A stretch of 64,000 nucleotides of DNA, taken from assembly GCF_014466955.1 (NCBI RefSeq), contig NZ_AP023396.1:744001-808000 (forward strand), read 5' to 3'. Below, one piece after another: positions 1 through 9,888 of the stretch; position 1 is the stretch's first letter, and every line of letters begins with the position of its first letter. Made by a program: the position numbers and the translations under genes. The notes below the pieces were generated by a model. That model made no database searches. It worked only from the letters and a program-made list of their open reading frames with translations, and was not told the DNA's origin. Source of the stretch: Nocardia wallacei (GTDB lineage Bacteria; Actinomycetota; Actinomycetes; Mycobacteriales; Mycobacteriaceae).

Positions 1-87
1 GCTATCGGCGAGGCGTTGGGTGGCATGAACTATCTTTCCGACCGTTTCGCGGGAGTGCCGCAGCCGGCGGGCTGTGTCGTTCGCTGA
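1..87 (+). CDS. Secretory lipase family protein, C-terminal fragment (5' end outside window)
   Basis: Frame 1 is open from the window edge to a TGA at 85-87 and encodes 28 residues including GEALGGMNYLSDRFAG and a late Cys. This resembles the C-terminal tail of actinobacterial secretory triacylglycerol lipases, where a closing helix with a DRF.G.P pattern and a final cysteine is common. The catalytic part lies upstream of the window, so activity cannot be judged. It converges on the secreted-protein gene that follows. The family call is from memory of similar tails and is moderately sure; that it is a coding 3' end is likely. Confidence 0.55.
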   Translation, partial: AIGEALGGMNYLSDRFAGVPQPAGCVVR

Positions 88-111
88 CACCGGAGTTCCG
101 GTGCCGCGTGG

Positions 112-143
112 GCCGCCCCGCGGGCACGGGCGCGCGGGGCGGC
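112..143. terminator. Bidirectional hairpin terminator
   Basis: GCCGCCCCGCG at 112-122 pairs perfectly with CGCGGGGCGGC at 133-143 (11 bp, 10-base loop). A smaller hairpin CACCGGA/TCCGGTG precedes it near 89-104. It sits between two converging genes (lipase tail and secreted protein), where a shared terminator is expected. There is no T-tract, as is common in actinomycetes. Confidence 0.6.
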
Positions 144-155
144 TGCGGCGCTGGG

Positions 156-803
156 TCAGCGGCCGGTAGCGTCCATCCACTTGGTCGTGCCCGGCGGAGC
201 GGACAGGGTGCTCAGGAGATCTATGCCCGCGATGATCAAGGTCGGGCCGCCCGCGACCACGGTGCCGATGATGCCCCCGATGGCCGCACCGGTGAGGATT
301 GTAGCCGGTTCCAAGGGCAGCACCGCCAAGCCGAAGACCAAACCGGCCAATGCTCCCAGCGCCGTGCCGATGAATCCGCCGACCGCCGTGGCGATGCCGA
401 ACTGCGATCCGAACGACTGCATGGCGAGCTGGTTCTCCATCAGCGAGGCCACCGGCGTCGCCGGAGCGGGCCGGGCCGCGGCCGCGTTCTTGACGGCGGT
501 GAGCTCCAGTACCCGCCCCTCCGAGCGCACCGCGTGCGGCAGCGGGTATTCCAAGCCGTCCTGGCGGATCGAGAGCGGCAGTGTGACCAGCGTATTGCCG
601 TCGGCCGACTTGACGTCGACGGTCCGCTCGTCACTCGACACTTCGAAGAACCCGCCGTGCAGGGTGGTCTGGACCGTATTGCCGACCAGGGTCGTCTCAT
701 AGCGCACATCGGGCGTGGCCGGGGATGCGTGGACGGTGCCGGCCCCCACGGCAACACCCACGACCACCGGCAGCGCCGCAGCGGTGAATTTGCGCAGTTT
801 CAT
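156..803 (-). CDS. Secreted/envelope protein of unknown function, glycine-rich hydrophobic C-terminal half
   Basis: A 215-residue protein with a clear signal peptide (charged MKLRK start, hydrophobic core, cleavage near AHA-SPA at about residue 27). The mature N-terminal half (about 30-100) is predicted beta-rich and resembles a pattern I associate with Nocardia secreted proteins. The C-terminal half (about 125-200) has Gly-zipper hydrophobic helices (GGFIGTALGALAG, GAAIGGIIGTVVAGG) that could insert in or line the outer mycomembrane. No catalytic motif is visible. Start chosen at the ATG that gives the signal peptide. Function unknown. Confidence 0.7.
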   Translation of the reverse strand: MKLRKFTAAALPVVVGVAVGAGTVHASPATPDVRYETTLVGNTVQTTLHGGFFEVSSDERTVDVKSADGNTLVTLPLSIRQDGLEYPLPHAVRSEGRVLELTAVKNAAAARPAPATPVASLMENQLAMQSFGSQFGIATAVGGFIGTALGALAGLVFGLAVLPLEPATILTGAAIGGIIGTVVAGGPTLIIAGIDLLSTLSAPPGTTKWMDATGR

Positions 804-1009
804 TTTTCAGTTTTCCCATCTTCATCAGGAATCGTGGTTGTCGGAAGCCCCCCGGACCCGCGCTCAACGACCCCTGACACAAGTCACCCCTGGTGCGCGG
901 GCCCGTCGACCCGGCTACACGACGTGTGTAACTGTACCGTCACCAGACAGCTCCGGGTACCGGAAATCGCTCCAGAGAGAATATCTTTCGATGGACCGGC
1001 GAGTTTGCT

Positions 1010-1747
1010 CTAGGTGAGAACGTCCACCAGGACCGCGCCCGCGCAGACCACGACCACCACGGCCAGCGCGATCGCGTCGCGCCGACCGGGCCCGGTGGGA
1101 TGCGCGGTGAGCTGGCCGGTGCCGCCGCGGGCGGTGATCGCCTCACCCAATTCCCCGGCCCGGCGGGTGGCGACCGCCATCGCGGCGGTCAGGATGTCCA
1201 GCAGCGGATTCACCGCCGCGCGCTGCAGCGCCGAATCCTTGGGCCGCAATCTGCGTGCGGCCCGCAGCACCCGCATCTCGTCCAGCAGCAGCGGCAGCCC
1301 GCGCAGGGTGAGCGCCACGACGACGGCCCACTCGTCGACCGGGATGCGCAGTTTTCGCAGGGGCGCGCCCAGGGTCGCGAGCGCCGGGGCGATCTCGCCC
1401 ATCGGCGTGGTCCAGGCGATCAGGAACGAGGTGGTCACCAGGACCAGGCCGAACACCACCACCTGCGCGTACCGCAGCACGGCCGCGCCGCCGACCGGAA
1501 CATTGACCAGCGCACCGACCACCAACATGGCCCAGAACCACCACGGCAGTCGCGGCAGCGTCCCCAGCGGCAGCCGTGCCACCAGCCCGATGACCACCAG
1601 GAAGAGCACCGTCATGCCGATCACCGGCCACGACGGCAGCACCATCAGCAGCACGCTGATCAGGAACGCCGCGATCATCTTCGTCCCGGCCCACATCCGG
1701 TGCACGGGGCTGTCGACCGGAACCTGGCGCAGCAGCACGGTACTCAT
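1010..1747 (-). CDS. ECF-type transporter transmembrane component (EcfT/CbiQ family)
   Basis: A 245-residue membrane protein with several hydrophobic helices and the cytoplasmic coupling region typical of EcfT (ARRLRPKDSALQRAAVNPLLDI near residues 165-190, with the Arg-rich helices that contact the ATPases). The ATG at 1747 overlaps the TGA of the preceding fused ATPase gene (ATGA), so the two are translationally coupled. The pair matches the arrangement of M. tuberculosis Rv2326c-Rv2325c as I remember it. Substrate (vitamin, metal or other micronutrient) is unknown. An upstream in-frame extension to 1906 runs into the ATPase gene and is unlikely. Confidence 0.85.
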   Translation of the reverse strand: MSTVLLRQVPVDSPVHRMWAGTKMIAAFLISVLLMVLPSWPVIGMTVLFLVVIGLVARLPLGTLPRLPWWFWAMLVVGALVNVPVGGAAVLRYAQVVVFGLVLVTTSFLIAWTTPMGEIAPALATLGAPLRKLRIPVDEWAVVVALTLRGLPLLLDEMRVLRAARRLRPKDSALQRAAVNPLLDILTAAMAVATRRAGELGEAITARGGTGQLTAHPTGPGRRDAIALAVVVVVCAGAVLVDVLT

Positions 1748-3882
1748 GAGGGATCTCCGGGTGCTCGGGGGCGCTGGATGCGCAGGCGCGCGAAGGTGGC
1801 GGTCGGCTCGGTGACCGACTCGGGACGGCGCTCGCCGGTCGCGGCGACGGTGTGCTGCGCGGTCTCCAGGATGAGCCCGGACCGCAAGTGCACCGTCCGG
1901 TCGCACACGGCCGCCATATCGGCGACATCGTGCGAGATGACGATCAGGGTCAACCCCGAATCACGCAGTCGGGCGAGCAGTTCCACCACCTCGGCGCGGC
2001 CCTCCGGATCCAGCCCGGCCAGCGGCTCGTCCAGCACCACGACCTGCGGCCGGGCCGCCACGATCGCGGCCAGCACGACCCGCTTGGCCTGCCCGCCGGA
2101 CAGTGATTCGATGGACCGCGAGGCCAGCATCCGGTCCAGGCCCACCGCGTCGAGCGCCCGCCCGACCGCGCCGGAGCCGGTGCCGCTGCCGCCCCAGTCC
2201 TCGATCTCCGCGCCCACCGTCTGCCGCTGCAATTGCAGCCGGGAATGCTGGAAGGCCAGTTCCACGGCCCCGATTCGCTTGTGCACCGGCCGGATCCGGG
2301 TGTGCTCGCGCAGCGTGCAGGTACCGCCGGTCGGGACGATCAGCCCGGCCATGATCCACGCCAGCGTCGACTTGCCGGAACCGTTGCCGCCCACCACGAG
2401 CAGCGCCTCGCCGCGCCGCACCGTGAGGTCGACGCCGTGCAGCGCCGCGGCCGACCACGGCGTGCCGCGGTTGTAGGTGTGCCGCACCCCGCGCAGTTCC
2501 AGCAGCGGCTCGCCCACCGGGCGGCGGCGGGCGGCCCGCACCGGGCGCGGCCAGGCCGGCAGCCGCTCGACCTGATGTCCGCCCGCCAGATGCACCACGC
2601 GATCGGCGGCCGCCGCGTCGGCCTCGTGGTGGGTGACCAGCACGACCGCCATCGGATGCCGCTGCGGCAGCGCGGCGAGCAGCGCGACCAGTTCGCGGCG
2701 GCCGTCCGGATCGATCATCGAGGTGGCCTCGTCGGCGATGAGCAGCGCCGGTTTGCGGGCGAGGGCGGCGGCGACGGCCAGGCGCTGCTGCTGACCGCCG
2801 GACAGCGTCGCGGTCTCGGCCCGGCCGAGCCCGCCCAGTCCGACCTCCCGCAACAGCGCCTCGACATCGACCTGCGCGGCGAGTTCGGGTGGCAGCCCCC
2901 ACACCACGTCGTCGGCGACCAGCACGCCCAGCGTCTGGCTCTCGGGCCGCTGCAGCACCAGCGCGGTGCCGCCGAGCACGCCCAGCCCGGCCGATCCGGG
3001 CCGTTCCACGGTGCCGCCGGTCGGCGGCCGCCCGGCCAGCACGCGGGTCAGCGTCGACTTGCCCGATCCGTTGTGCCCGACCACGGCGACGAATTCGCCG
3101 ACCCGCACGGTGAGGTCGATCCCGGCCAGCGCCTCGGTCCGCGCGCCCGGGTAGCGGAACGACACATCACGCAGCGTCACCGGCAGCGGTTGCACCGGCC
3201 GGTCGTCGACGGGTGCGTCGAGCCGGTCCACGCCGGGCAGCCAGGCCAGCCGGTCCAGCACCGAACCCAGCGCGTACCAGGAGAAGAGCGCTGTCGCCAC
3301 CATGCCGCCGAGCACACCGGCGCCGACGAAGACCCACCACCAGCGCAGGATCAGGTCAGCGAGATCGGCGACCGCATGTCCGGCGCCCGCCAGCCGGGCC
3401 TGCCCGGCCAGGTTCTCGAACCCGCGCGACGCGTTGCGGATGTTGTCGAACAACAAGTTTCGTGCCGTGGAGAAGATCAGCAGCCAGCCCAGGATCACCG
3501 CGGACCAGATCAGTCCGGCGACGACCGAGAGCCCGAGCACCGCCGCCAGACCACCGCGCCGCCGCTTGACGCTGCCGACGATGCCGCCCAGGGTCGCCGC
3601 GCTGACCACGGTGATCGCCGGGACCAGCCCGCCCGCGACGAACGTCACCAGCGTCGCCGCGACCGTCGTGGTGACGATGGCGCGCAACCGGTAGCGATGC
3701 GCGAGCAGGCCCAGCGGCACGGCGGCGACGAGATTCAGCGCCGCCGCGAACGGGATCACCGAACCCAGGGTCACCAGCCCGACGGTGACGCCGCCGAGCA
3801 CCGCTCCGGTGGCCAGCTCGATGGGGCGCAGCGGACCGTGCACGGGCGTCGGCCCGGTCCCGGGCTGGGGTGGAGCGGTCAC
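1744..3882 (-). CDS. Fused ECF transporter: membrane domain plus two ABC ATPase domains
   Basis: 712 residues. Residues about 20-210 hold five or six membrane helices, a substrate-binding (S-component-like) or accessory module. Two ABC ATPases follow: the first has Walker A GHNGSGKST (269-277), signature LSGGQQQR and Walker B ALLIADE; the second has GGNGSGKST (about 498) and LSGGQAKR with VVVLDEP. The protein thus carries S-like, A and A' functions in one chain and pairs with the overlapping downstream EcfT. It resembles mycobacterial Rv2326c. Transported substrate cannot be read from the sequence, and no riboswitch is visible upstream. Confidence 0.85.
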   Translation of the reverse strand: MTAPPQPGTGPTPVHGPLRPIELATGAVLGGVTVGLVTLGSVIPFAAALNLVAAVPLGLLAHRYRLRAIVTTTVAATLVTFVAGGLVPAITVVSAATLGGIVGSVKRRRGGLAAVLGLSVVAGLIWSAVILGWLLIFSTARNLLFDNIRNASRGFENLAGQARLAGAGHAVADLADLILRWWWVFVGAGVLGGMVATALFSWYALGSVLDRLAWLPGVDRLDAPVDDRPVQPLPVTLRDVSFRYPGARTEALAGIDLTVRVGEFVAVVGHNGSGKSTLTRVLAGRPPTGGTVERPGSAGLGVLGGTALVLQRPESQTLGVLVADDVVWGLPPELAAQVDVEALLREVGLGGLGRAETATLSGGQQQRLAVAAALARKPALLIADEATSMIDPDGRRELVALLAALPQRHPMAVVLVTHHEADAAAADRVVHLAGGHQVERLPAWPRPVRAARRRPVGEPLLELRGVRHTYNRGTPWSAAALHGVDLTVRRGEALLVVGGNGSGKSTLAWIMAGLIVPTGGTCTLREHTRIRPVHKRIGAVELAFQHSRLQLQRQTVGAEIEDWGGSGTGSGAVGRALDAVGLDRMLASRSIESLSGGQAKRVVLAAIVAARPQVVVLDEPLAGLDPEGRAEVVELLARLRDSGLTLIVISHDVADMAAVCDRTVHLRSGLILETAQHTVAATGERRPESVTEPTATFARLRIQRPRAPGDPS

Positions 3883-3937
3883 GGGTCAAGTCTGCCAGTT
3901 CGTTTCTGTGACATCTCTGGCATGAGCGCCGACGAGG

Positions 3938-5401
3938 TCAAGATGGGGTTACGAGGTCGTAGTCGGCGGGGTTCAGCCGCCGGGTGCGCAACCGGTAGGA
4001 GGTGACGGTGCCGGGCCAGTTGTTGGTGATGCGCCCGGCGGCGTTGCGGTACCAGCTGCTGCAGTGGGTCCACGGCGTGCGTCGCAGGCGGCGTTGGGTG
4101 TGCTCGTCGAATGCGCGCGCGACGGCGGGCCGGACCTCGAGGCCGCGGCCGGGATGGGCGGCGAGGTAGCTCAGGGCGTGACGGATATAGCGGGCCTGGC
4201 ACTCGATCATGTAGACGATCGAGCCGATGCCGAGGTTGGTGTTGGGCCCGTACATCAGGAACAGGTTGGGGAACCCGGGTACCGCCATGCCCAGGTAGGC
4301 GCGGGCGCCGCCGGTCCACACCCGGTCCAGCTCCACCCCGCCGCGTCCGGTGACGCGCATGGGCCAAAGGAATTCGCTGCCCTTGAAGCCGGTGCCGTAG
4401 ACGATCACGTCGGCGGGATGCACCTCGCCGTCGGTGGTGCGGATCCCGCCGGGCACGATCTCGGCGATGCCCGTGGTCACCACGTCCACATTCGGCCGGG
4501 TGAGGGCCGGGTAGTACTCGTTGGAGAACAGCACGCGCTTGCACAGCACCGGATAGTCCGGGGTCAGTTTGGCGCGCAGGGCCGGGTCGGGCACGTCGTG
4601 GCGCAGCGCCCGATGGCCGAGCCAGGTGGCGATCCGGCGGATGGGCGGAATCGAGGCCAGGCCCAGCGAGAGGAATTCCAGAAAGCACCACACCCACAGC
4701 CGCTGGGCCAGGCGCAGACCCGGCACGTGCCGGAACAGGGTGTGGTGCACGGGCCGGTATTCGCGGTCGGTGCGGCGCACCACCCAGGCCGCGGTGCGCT
4801 GGAACAGCGTCAACCGCGCCACTTCCGGCTGGATCGCCGGCACGAATTGGATTGCGCTGGCCCCGGTTCCGATGACGGCGACGCGTTTGCCGGTCAGCTC
4901 CACCGAGTGGTCCCACTGCGCCGAGTGGAAGGCGGGACCGGCGAAGGTCTCGCGTCCGGGGATATCGGGCAGCCGCGGCCGCGACAACTGGCCGACCGCG
5001 GAGACGACCACGTCGGCGGTGTAGTCCGCGCCGTCGGCGGTGCGCACGGTCCACCGGCCGGTGGCCTCGTCGAACGCCGCCTCGGTGACCTCGGCGCCGA
5101 ACCGGATCCGCTCCAGCAGGCGGTGCTTGTCGGCGATCGCGCGCAGATAATCGTGGATGTCGCCGCGCCCGGAGTAGCGGTGCGGCCAGTCCGGCCGCGG
5201 CTCGAACGAGAACGAATACAGCGGCGAGGGTACGTCGCAGGCGGCGCCGGGATAGGTGTTCTCCCGCCACACCCCGCCCAGATCGGCGGCGCGTTCCAGG
5301 ATGGTGAACGCGCCGAATCCGTTGCGCTGCAGTTCCAGTGCCATGCCCAGGCCACCGAATCCGGCGCCGATGATGATGACCGACGGCGTTGTCGCGGGCA
5401 T
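3938..5401 (-). CDS. Type I Baeyer-Villiger flavin monooxygenase
   Basis: 487 residues. It has an N-terminal FAD site GAGFGG (12-17), a second dinucleotide site GTGASA for NADPH, and between them the Baeyer-Villiger fingerprint FAGPAFHSAQWD, matching FxGxxxHxxxW. Such enzymes insert oxygen next to a ketone carbonyl using NADPH and O2. The ATG at 5401 is preceded by GAGGAG at a good distance, so the longer in-frame extension to 5467 is not favoured. It is divergent from an AraC regulator 85 bp away, a usual arrangement for inducible BVMOs. Substrate unknown; steroid, cyclic or linear ketones are all possible. Confidence 0.88.
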   Translation of the reverse strand: MPATTPSVIIIGAGFGGLGMALELQRNGFGAFTILERAADLGGVWRENTYPGAACDVPSPLYSFSFEPRPDWPHRYSGRGDIHDYLRAIADKHRLLERIRFGAEVTEAAFDEATGRWTVRTADGADYTADVVVSAVGQLSRPRLPDIPGRETFAGPAFHSAQWDHSVELTGKRVAVIGTGASAIQFVPAIQPEVARLTLFQRTAAWVVRRTDREYRPVHHTLFRHVPGLRLAQRLWVWCFLEFLSLGLASIPPIRRIATWLGHRALRHDVPDPALRAKLTPDYPVLCKRVLFSNEYYPALTRPNVDVVTTGIAEIVPGGIRTTDGEVHPADVIVYGTGFKGSEFLWPMRVTGRGGVELDRVWTGGARAYLGMAVPGFPNLFLMYGPNTNLGIGSIVYMIECQARYIRHALSYLAAHPGRGLEVRPAVARAFDEHTQRRLRRTPWTHCSSWYRNAAGRITNNWPGTVTSYRLRTRRLNPADYDLVTPS

Positions 5402-5486
5402 TGTGGTGCTCCTCACAACTTGCTTCTCATCCTTACTGTAGGGAGGGACCGCGAACTGGATCGACATATTCGGCCATAATCGCTAT

Positions 5487-6584
5487 ATGGCAACGGTGCA
5501 GCACCCCGGCATTCGCAACTGGGACTTCCCGCGTGGGGTGGCGAGCGTGGCGCTGATGGTCGGCTACGCCCGCGAGCACGGCCTGCCCGCCGCCCGCATG
5601 CTGCGCGGCACGGGACTGTCCGAGCGTGTCCTCGCCGACCCCGACGTGCAGATCGACGCGCACACCGAATTGGCGGTGGTCCGCAATCTGGTGCGGGCGC
5701 TGGCCGACGACCGCCCGGCGCTGGGTGTCGAAGTGGGCCGCCGCTACCGCATCACCACGTTCGGCATCTTCGGCTTCGCCTGCGTGTCGAGTCCCACACT
5801 GGGCGAGGCGATCTCGTTCGCGCTGCGGTTCCTGGAGCTGAGCTTCACCTTCTGCATTCCCGTAACCCGCTGGGAGCCTGGGGAATTCGTCGCCGATATC
5901 CACGACGAGCTGGTGCCCGCGGATGTCCGGCGGTTTCTGGTCGAGCGCGATGTGCTCGCCATGCACCAGGTGATGACGGATCTGCTGGGGCGCCCGCTGG
6001 AGCTGATTCGCGCCGAATTCGACTATCCCGAGCCGGATTACGCGGATCAGCTGACCGAGATCATCGGCACGCGGCCGCGATTCGGGCGGCCGCGGAATCT
6101 GTTCTCGCTCCCGCCCGAAATCCTGGAACAGCCACTGCCCCAGGCCAACGAGCACACCTGGGCGATGTGCCTGGCCCAGTGCCGCGACCTGGTACACCGG
6201 CGACGCGCCCGCACCGGCATCGCCGCCGAGGTCCGGGAGCGGCTCATGCCGCGCGGCGGCGCCGACGGTTTCGCCGCACCGCCCGGAATCGACGCCGTCG
6301 CACGCGATCTCAACATGAGCACCCGCACCCTGCGCCGCCACCTCGACACCGCGGGCACCAGCTACCGCGCCCTGCTCGACGAGGTCCGCCGGGCGCTGGC
6401 GGAGGAAATGCTCACGGCCACACCGCTGTCGGTGAGCGATGTGGCGATCCGCCTCGGCTACGCCGAAGCCTCGACCTTCATCTACGCCTTCAAACGCTGG
6501 ACGGGCACCACACCCTCGGCCTACCGCCGCGAGCGCGTGGTCGCCAACGGACTGACCGCGGGATCGCCATCGCGCCGATTCTGA
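5487..6584 (+). CDS. AraC-family transcriptional regulator
   Basis: 365 residues. The N-terminal two thirds match the arabinose-binding-like effector domain of OruR/ArgR-type AraC proteins (motifs VGRRYRITTFGIFGFA and FLELSFTF). The C-terminal 90 residues form the double helix-turn-helix (MSTRTLRRHLDTAG followed by VAIRLGYAEASTFIYAFKRW). It is transcribed away from the monooxygenase gene, so the 5402-5486 gap probably holds both promoters and its binding site. Expected to activate the monooxygenase in response to a substrate; this is an inference from context. Confidence 0.88.
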   Translation: MATVQHPGIRNWDFPRGVASVALMVGYAREHGLPAARMLRGTGLSERVLADPDVQIDAHTELAVVRNLVRALADDRPALGVEVGRRYRITTFGIFGFACVSSPTLGEAISFALRFLELSFTFCIPVTRWEPGEFVADIHDELVPADVRRFLVERDVLAMHQVMTDLLGRPLELIRAEFDYPEPDYADQLTEIIGTRPRFGRPRNLFSLPPEILEQPLPQANEHTWAMCLAQCRDLVHRRRARTGIAAEVRERLMPRGGADGFAAPPGIDAVARDLNMSTRTLRRHLDTAGTSYRALLDEVRRALAEEMLTATPLSVSDVAIRLGYAEASTFIYAFKRWTGTTPSAYRRERVVANGLTAGSPSRRF

Positions 6585-6600
6585 AGGCCGGGGGAGTGTT

Positions 6601-7380
6601 TCAGCGGGGCTGTACGGCGATCCGGCCGCCCATGGGGACGATGCGGACGACCGAGGTCAGGCGGTGGCCGTCGATGGCGTGCAGGACGAGGGACGGGTCC
6701 GGGGCGTAATCGATGGGCACCTGCCCCGGGCCGCCCACCTCCCACTGCCCGCCGATCAGGGACGCCACGCTGGGCGCGACCACCAGCTGCCGGCCGCCGA
6801 ACAGCGTGGTCGCCATCGAATGCATATGCCCGGTGACGACGCCGACGATCCGCTCGTCCGCGGCGACGATCCGCTCCAGCCGGTCCGGATTCGCGAGCCG
6901 GATCGGGTCGACCACGGTGCTGTACATGGGCATCGGCGGATGGTGCAGGGCCAGCAGCACCGCGGTGTCGGCCGGGGTGTCGCGCAGCAGTTCCGTCAGC
7001 CAGGTGTAGGTGTCGGCGGACAGCTCGCCGCCGCTCTCGCCGGGGATGGTCGAATCCAGCAGGGCCACGGTCAGCCCGTCCAGGCGCAGGGCCTGGTTGA
7101 TGGGCTCGTCGGAGGGCGGTTGGCGCAGCAGCACTTCGCGCAGGTTGGCGCGGTCGTCGTGATTGCCCGGCAGTATCCACACCGGGACGTCGGCCCGCAG
7201 CGCGGCGCGGGCCTGCTCGTACTGTTCGACCTTGCCGGAGTCGGTGATGTCGCCGGTGACCAGGATCGCGTCGGGCCGGTGCGGCAGGTCGGCGAGGTAG
7301 GCCAGCACCCGCTCGACCCGTTCGGTGTTGTGTGCGTGCGAGTCGAAGTGGGTGTCGCTGAGCTGTGCCAACACAATCAT
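6601..7380 (-). CDS. Calcineurin-like metallophosphoesterase (CpdA/Rv0805 type)
   Basis: 259 residues starting MIVLAQLSDTHFDS. It carries the full two-metal set: D.H in SDTH, GD in VTGDIT, GNHDD, a mid-protein His in ALHHPP and GHMHS near the end. This is the class III cyclic nucleotide phosphodiesterase layout, for which cAMP/cGMP or other phosphoesters are substrates. The ATG at 7380 places SDTH at the usual distance from the N terminus; the 20-residue extension to 7440 looks non-coding. It lies just downstream of the pseudouridine synthase on the same strand. The physiological substrate is uncertain. Confidence 0.85.
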   Translation of the reverse strand: MIVLAQLSDTHFDSHAHNTERVERVLAYLADLPHRPDAILVTGDITDSGKVEQYEQARAALRADVPVWILPGNHDDRANLREVLLRQPPSDEPINQALRLDGLTVALLDSTIPGESGGELSADTYTWLTELLRDTPADTAVLLALHHPPMPMYSTVVDPIRLANPDRLERIVAADERIVGVVTGHMHSMATTLFGGRQLVVAPSVASLIGGQWEVGGPGQVPIDYAPDPSLVLHAIDGHRLTSVVRIVPMGGRIAVQPR

Positions 7381-7458
7381 CGGCGTCCGCTTTCTCGTGG
7401 GAATCGCGCCGTTGCGCCCGAGCGTGCCTGGTCGGCACACCCCATCCAGGGTAATTGG

Positions 7459-8217
7459 CTAGAGCCCGCCGAGTACCTCGGCCGCCGGTGTGAGCGTGGT
7501 CTCGCCGACGGTCCAGAAATCCGGTCCGGGTGGGGCTTCCAGATCGAGCACGCCCGGCGTCCGCCAGGCCGCCTCCAGGCGCAGCCGCCAGGAATGCAGG
7601 TGGGTGCGCGGATATCGCCCGGACCTGTCGAACAGCGGATCGCCCGCGATCGGATGCCCGATCCAGGCCAGGTGCACCCGGATCTGATGGCGGCGCCCGG
7701 TGATCGGACGGACCGCGAGCAGCGTGTACTCGTCGGCGCGCAGCACGGTGGTGAACTCGGTGCGGGACGGATAGTTCTTGCCCGCCAACAGGTCTCGTTC
7801 GTCCACCTGCCAGCTGTCCGCGGTGTGCACGATGCGGTCGCGGGGCGCGGCGATCCGCACCCGATTCTTGCGGCCCACGCTCAACGGCAGCTCGATGCTG
7901 CCGTGGTCGGGCAGACCGGTCGACGCCGTGATCGCCAGGTAGGTCTTGTCGGCCGTGCGCTTGGTGAACTGCCGGGTGAGTTGTCCGTGCGCGCCGAGGT
8001 CCTTGGCCAGCAGCACCAGCCCCGAGGTCACCTTGTCGATGCGATGCACCGGGTAGAGGGTCTCGCCGTGGTCCGCGGCCAGTTCGACGATATCGGTGTC
8101 GTGCCGTTCGCCGGTCACCGAAATCCCGGCCGGTTTGTTCAGTGCGAGGATCGCGGCGTCCTCCTCGAGCAGGCACCGTTGTCGCAACTGTGGCCATCGC
8201 GTATCCACGGCACTCAC
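7459..8217 (-). CDS. RluA-family RNA pseudouridine synthase
   Basis: 252 residues with a GTG start at 8217. It has the N-terminal LNKPAGISV strand, the catalytic-loop motif HRIDKVTSGLVLLAK with the invariant Asp, and the C-terminal PITGRRHQIRVHLAWIGHPI segment. These define the RluA/RsuA fold that isomerises uridine in rRNA or tRNA. No S4 domain is present, so it resembles the short RluA-type proteins. The RNA target is not predictable from sequence. It is divergent from the permease gene and upstream of the phosphoesterase. Confidence 0.87.
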   Translation of the reverse strand: MSAVDTRWPQLRQRCLLEEDAAILALNKPAGISVTGERHDTDIVELAADHGETLYPVHRIDKVTSGLVLLAKDLGAHGQLTRQFTKRTADKTYLAITASTGLPDHGSIELPLSVGRKNRVRIAAPRDRIVHTADSWQVDERDLLAGKNYPSRTEFTTVLRADEYTLLAVRPITGRRHQIRVHLAWIGHPIAGDPLFDRSGRYPRTHLHSWRLRLEAAWRTPGVLDLEAPPGPDFWTVGETTLTPAAEVLGGL

Positions 8218-8328
8218 CCTAAAGTGCCGCCCGGAAATGGTTTACCGTAACGTCACTTACCGTTGTTGAATGAACCGCTACATGACGGTACATTATTGCG
8301 CGACATGATTTGACTCACAGTTAGGCCC

Positions 8329-9888
8329 ATGGTCATGGCTTCAGTCCGGCGACCTGTGGAACTGTCGGCGCTGGCGGATGCGTTGCACGCGGAAGATGCC
8401 GGGTATCGAAGATCTCTGCACGCGCGGCAGCTGCAGATGATCGCGATCGGCGGCGTCATCGGGACCGGACTGTTCCTCGGCGCGGGCGGGCGGCTGGCGG
8501 GCGCCGGGCCGGGGCTGTTCCTGGTGTACGCCGTGTGCGGTGTCTTCGTGTTCTTCATCCTGCGGGCGCTCGGTGAGCTGGTGTTGCACCGGCCCTCGGC
8601 CGGGTCCTTCGTGTCGTATGCGCGCGAATTCTACGGTGAGAAGCTGGCTTTCGCGGTGGGATGGACGTATTTCTTCCACTGGTGCATGACCGGGATCGTC
8701 GACATCACCGCCATCGCCACGTATTTCCGGTACTGGGGTTTCTTCGAGGCCGTGCCGCACTGGCTGCTGGCATTACTGGCACTGGTCGCCGTGGTGTGTA
8801 CCAACCTGATCTCGGTGCGCTGGTTCGGCGAACTGGAATTCTGGGTAGCCCTCATCAAAGTCGTTGCGCTGGTGGGCTTCCTGGTGGTCGGCACGATATT
8901 CCTGGCCGGGCGGTTCACGATCCACGGCGAACATACCGGGGTGGGCGTGGTGGCCGAGCACGGCGGCCTGTTCCCCACGGGCGCCCTGCCGCTGATCACC
9001 GTGACCACGGGCGTCGTATTCGCCTATGCCGCAGTCGAACTGGTCGGAATCGCGGCAGGTGAGACGCGCAATCCCGAAGAGGTCATGCCGCGCGCCATCA
9101 ATTCGGTAATCGCCCGCATCGCCGTGTTCTATGTCGGCTCCCTGATCCTGCTCGGACTGTTGTTGCCCTACACCGCTTTCCACGCCGGTGAGAGCCCGTT
9201 CGTGACGTTCTTCGCGGGCATCGGCCTGCCCGCCGCCGGCACGGTCATGAACCTGGTCGTGCTGACCGCGGCGTTCTCCAGCCTGAACGCGGGCCTCTAT
9301 TCGACCGGCCGGATCCTGCGCTCCATGTCGATGAACGGCAGCGCTCCCGGCTTCGCGGCGCGGATGTCGCGCAACGGCGTGCCCTACGTCGGCATCCTGG
9401 CCACCGGTGCGATCGCGCTGATCGGGGTCGGGCTCGACGCGGTGGTGCCGAATCAGGCGTTCGAGATCGTGCTCAACGTGTCGGCGCTCGGCACCATCGT
9501 GTCGTGGACGGTGGTGCTGCTCTGCCAGCTGCGGCTGTGGTACCGATGGCGGCAGGGCGTGGCGTATCGTCCGAAATTCCGGCTGCCCGGCACGCCGTAC
9601 ACCACCATCGCGGCGCTGATCTTCCTCGCGGCTGTCGTGGCGCTGATGGCCTTCGGCGGAACCCCGGTGCAGCGCACGGCGGTGCTGGCCCTGGTCGCGG
9701 TGCTCGGTCCCGCCCTGATCTGCGGGTGGTTCCTGGCCCGCCGGAAGGTGCTGCGCATCGCGGAGATCCGGCACGGCCACGCCGGGCAGTTCCCGGTGCT
9801 GGCCGAGCGGCCGTGGCCGGGCCGCCCGGAGGAGCCGGAGGTCATCGTCGAGCAGCCCCGCGGCAAATTCCCGGAGGGCGGCGTCTAG
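8329..9888 (+). CDS. ansP: L-asparagine permease (APC superfamily)
   Basis: 519 residues and about 12 membrane helices. The first helix contains [17 protein letters not shown], the APC substrate-binding signature, followed by [22 protein letters not shown] and [12 protein letters not shown], which match mycobacterial AnsP closely as I recall it. It imports L-asparagine by proton symport as a nitrogen source. The start may be at 8329 or at ATG 8335; neither has an obvious ribosome site, so the mRNA may be leaderless. The last 4 bases overlap the stop of the converging acyltransferase gene. Confidence 0.85.
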   Translation: MVMASVRRPVELSALADALHAEDAGYRRSLHARQLQMIAIGGVIGTGLFLGAGGRLAGAGPGLFLVYAVCGVFVFFILRALGELVLHRPSAGSFVSYAREFYGEKLAFAVGWTYFFHWCMTGIVDITAIATYFRYWGFFEAVPHWLLALLALVAVVCTNLISVRWFGELEFWVALIKVVALVGFLVVGTIFLAGRFTIHGEHTGVGVVAEHGGLFPTGALPLITVTTGVVFAYAAVELVGIAAGETRNPEEVMPRAINSVIARIAVFYVGSLILLGLLLPYTAFHAGESPFVTFFAGIGLPAAGTVMNLVVLTAAFSSLNAGLYSTGRILRSMSMNGSAPGFAARMSRNGVPYVGILATGAIALIGVGLDAVVPNQAFEIVLNVSALGTIVSWTVVLLCQLRLWYRWRQGVAYRPKFRLPGTPYTTIAALIFLAAVVALMAFGGTPVQRTAVLALVAVLGPALICGWFLARRKVLRIAEIRHGHAGQFPVLAERPWPGRPEEPEVIVEQPRGKFPEGGV

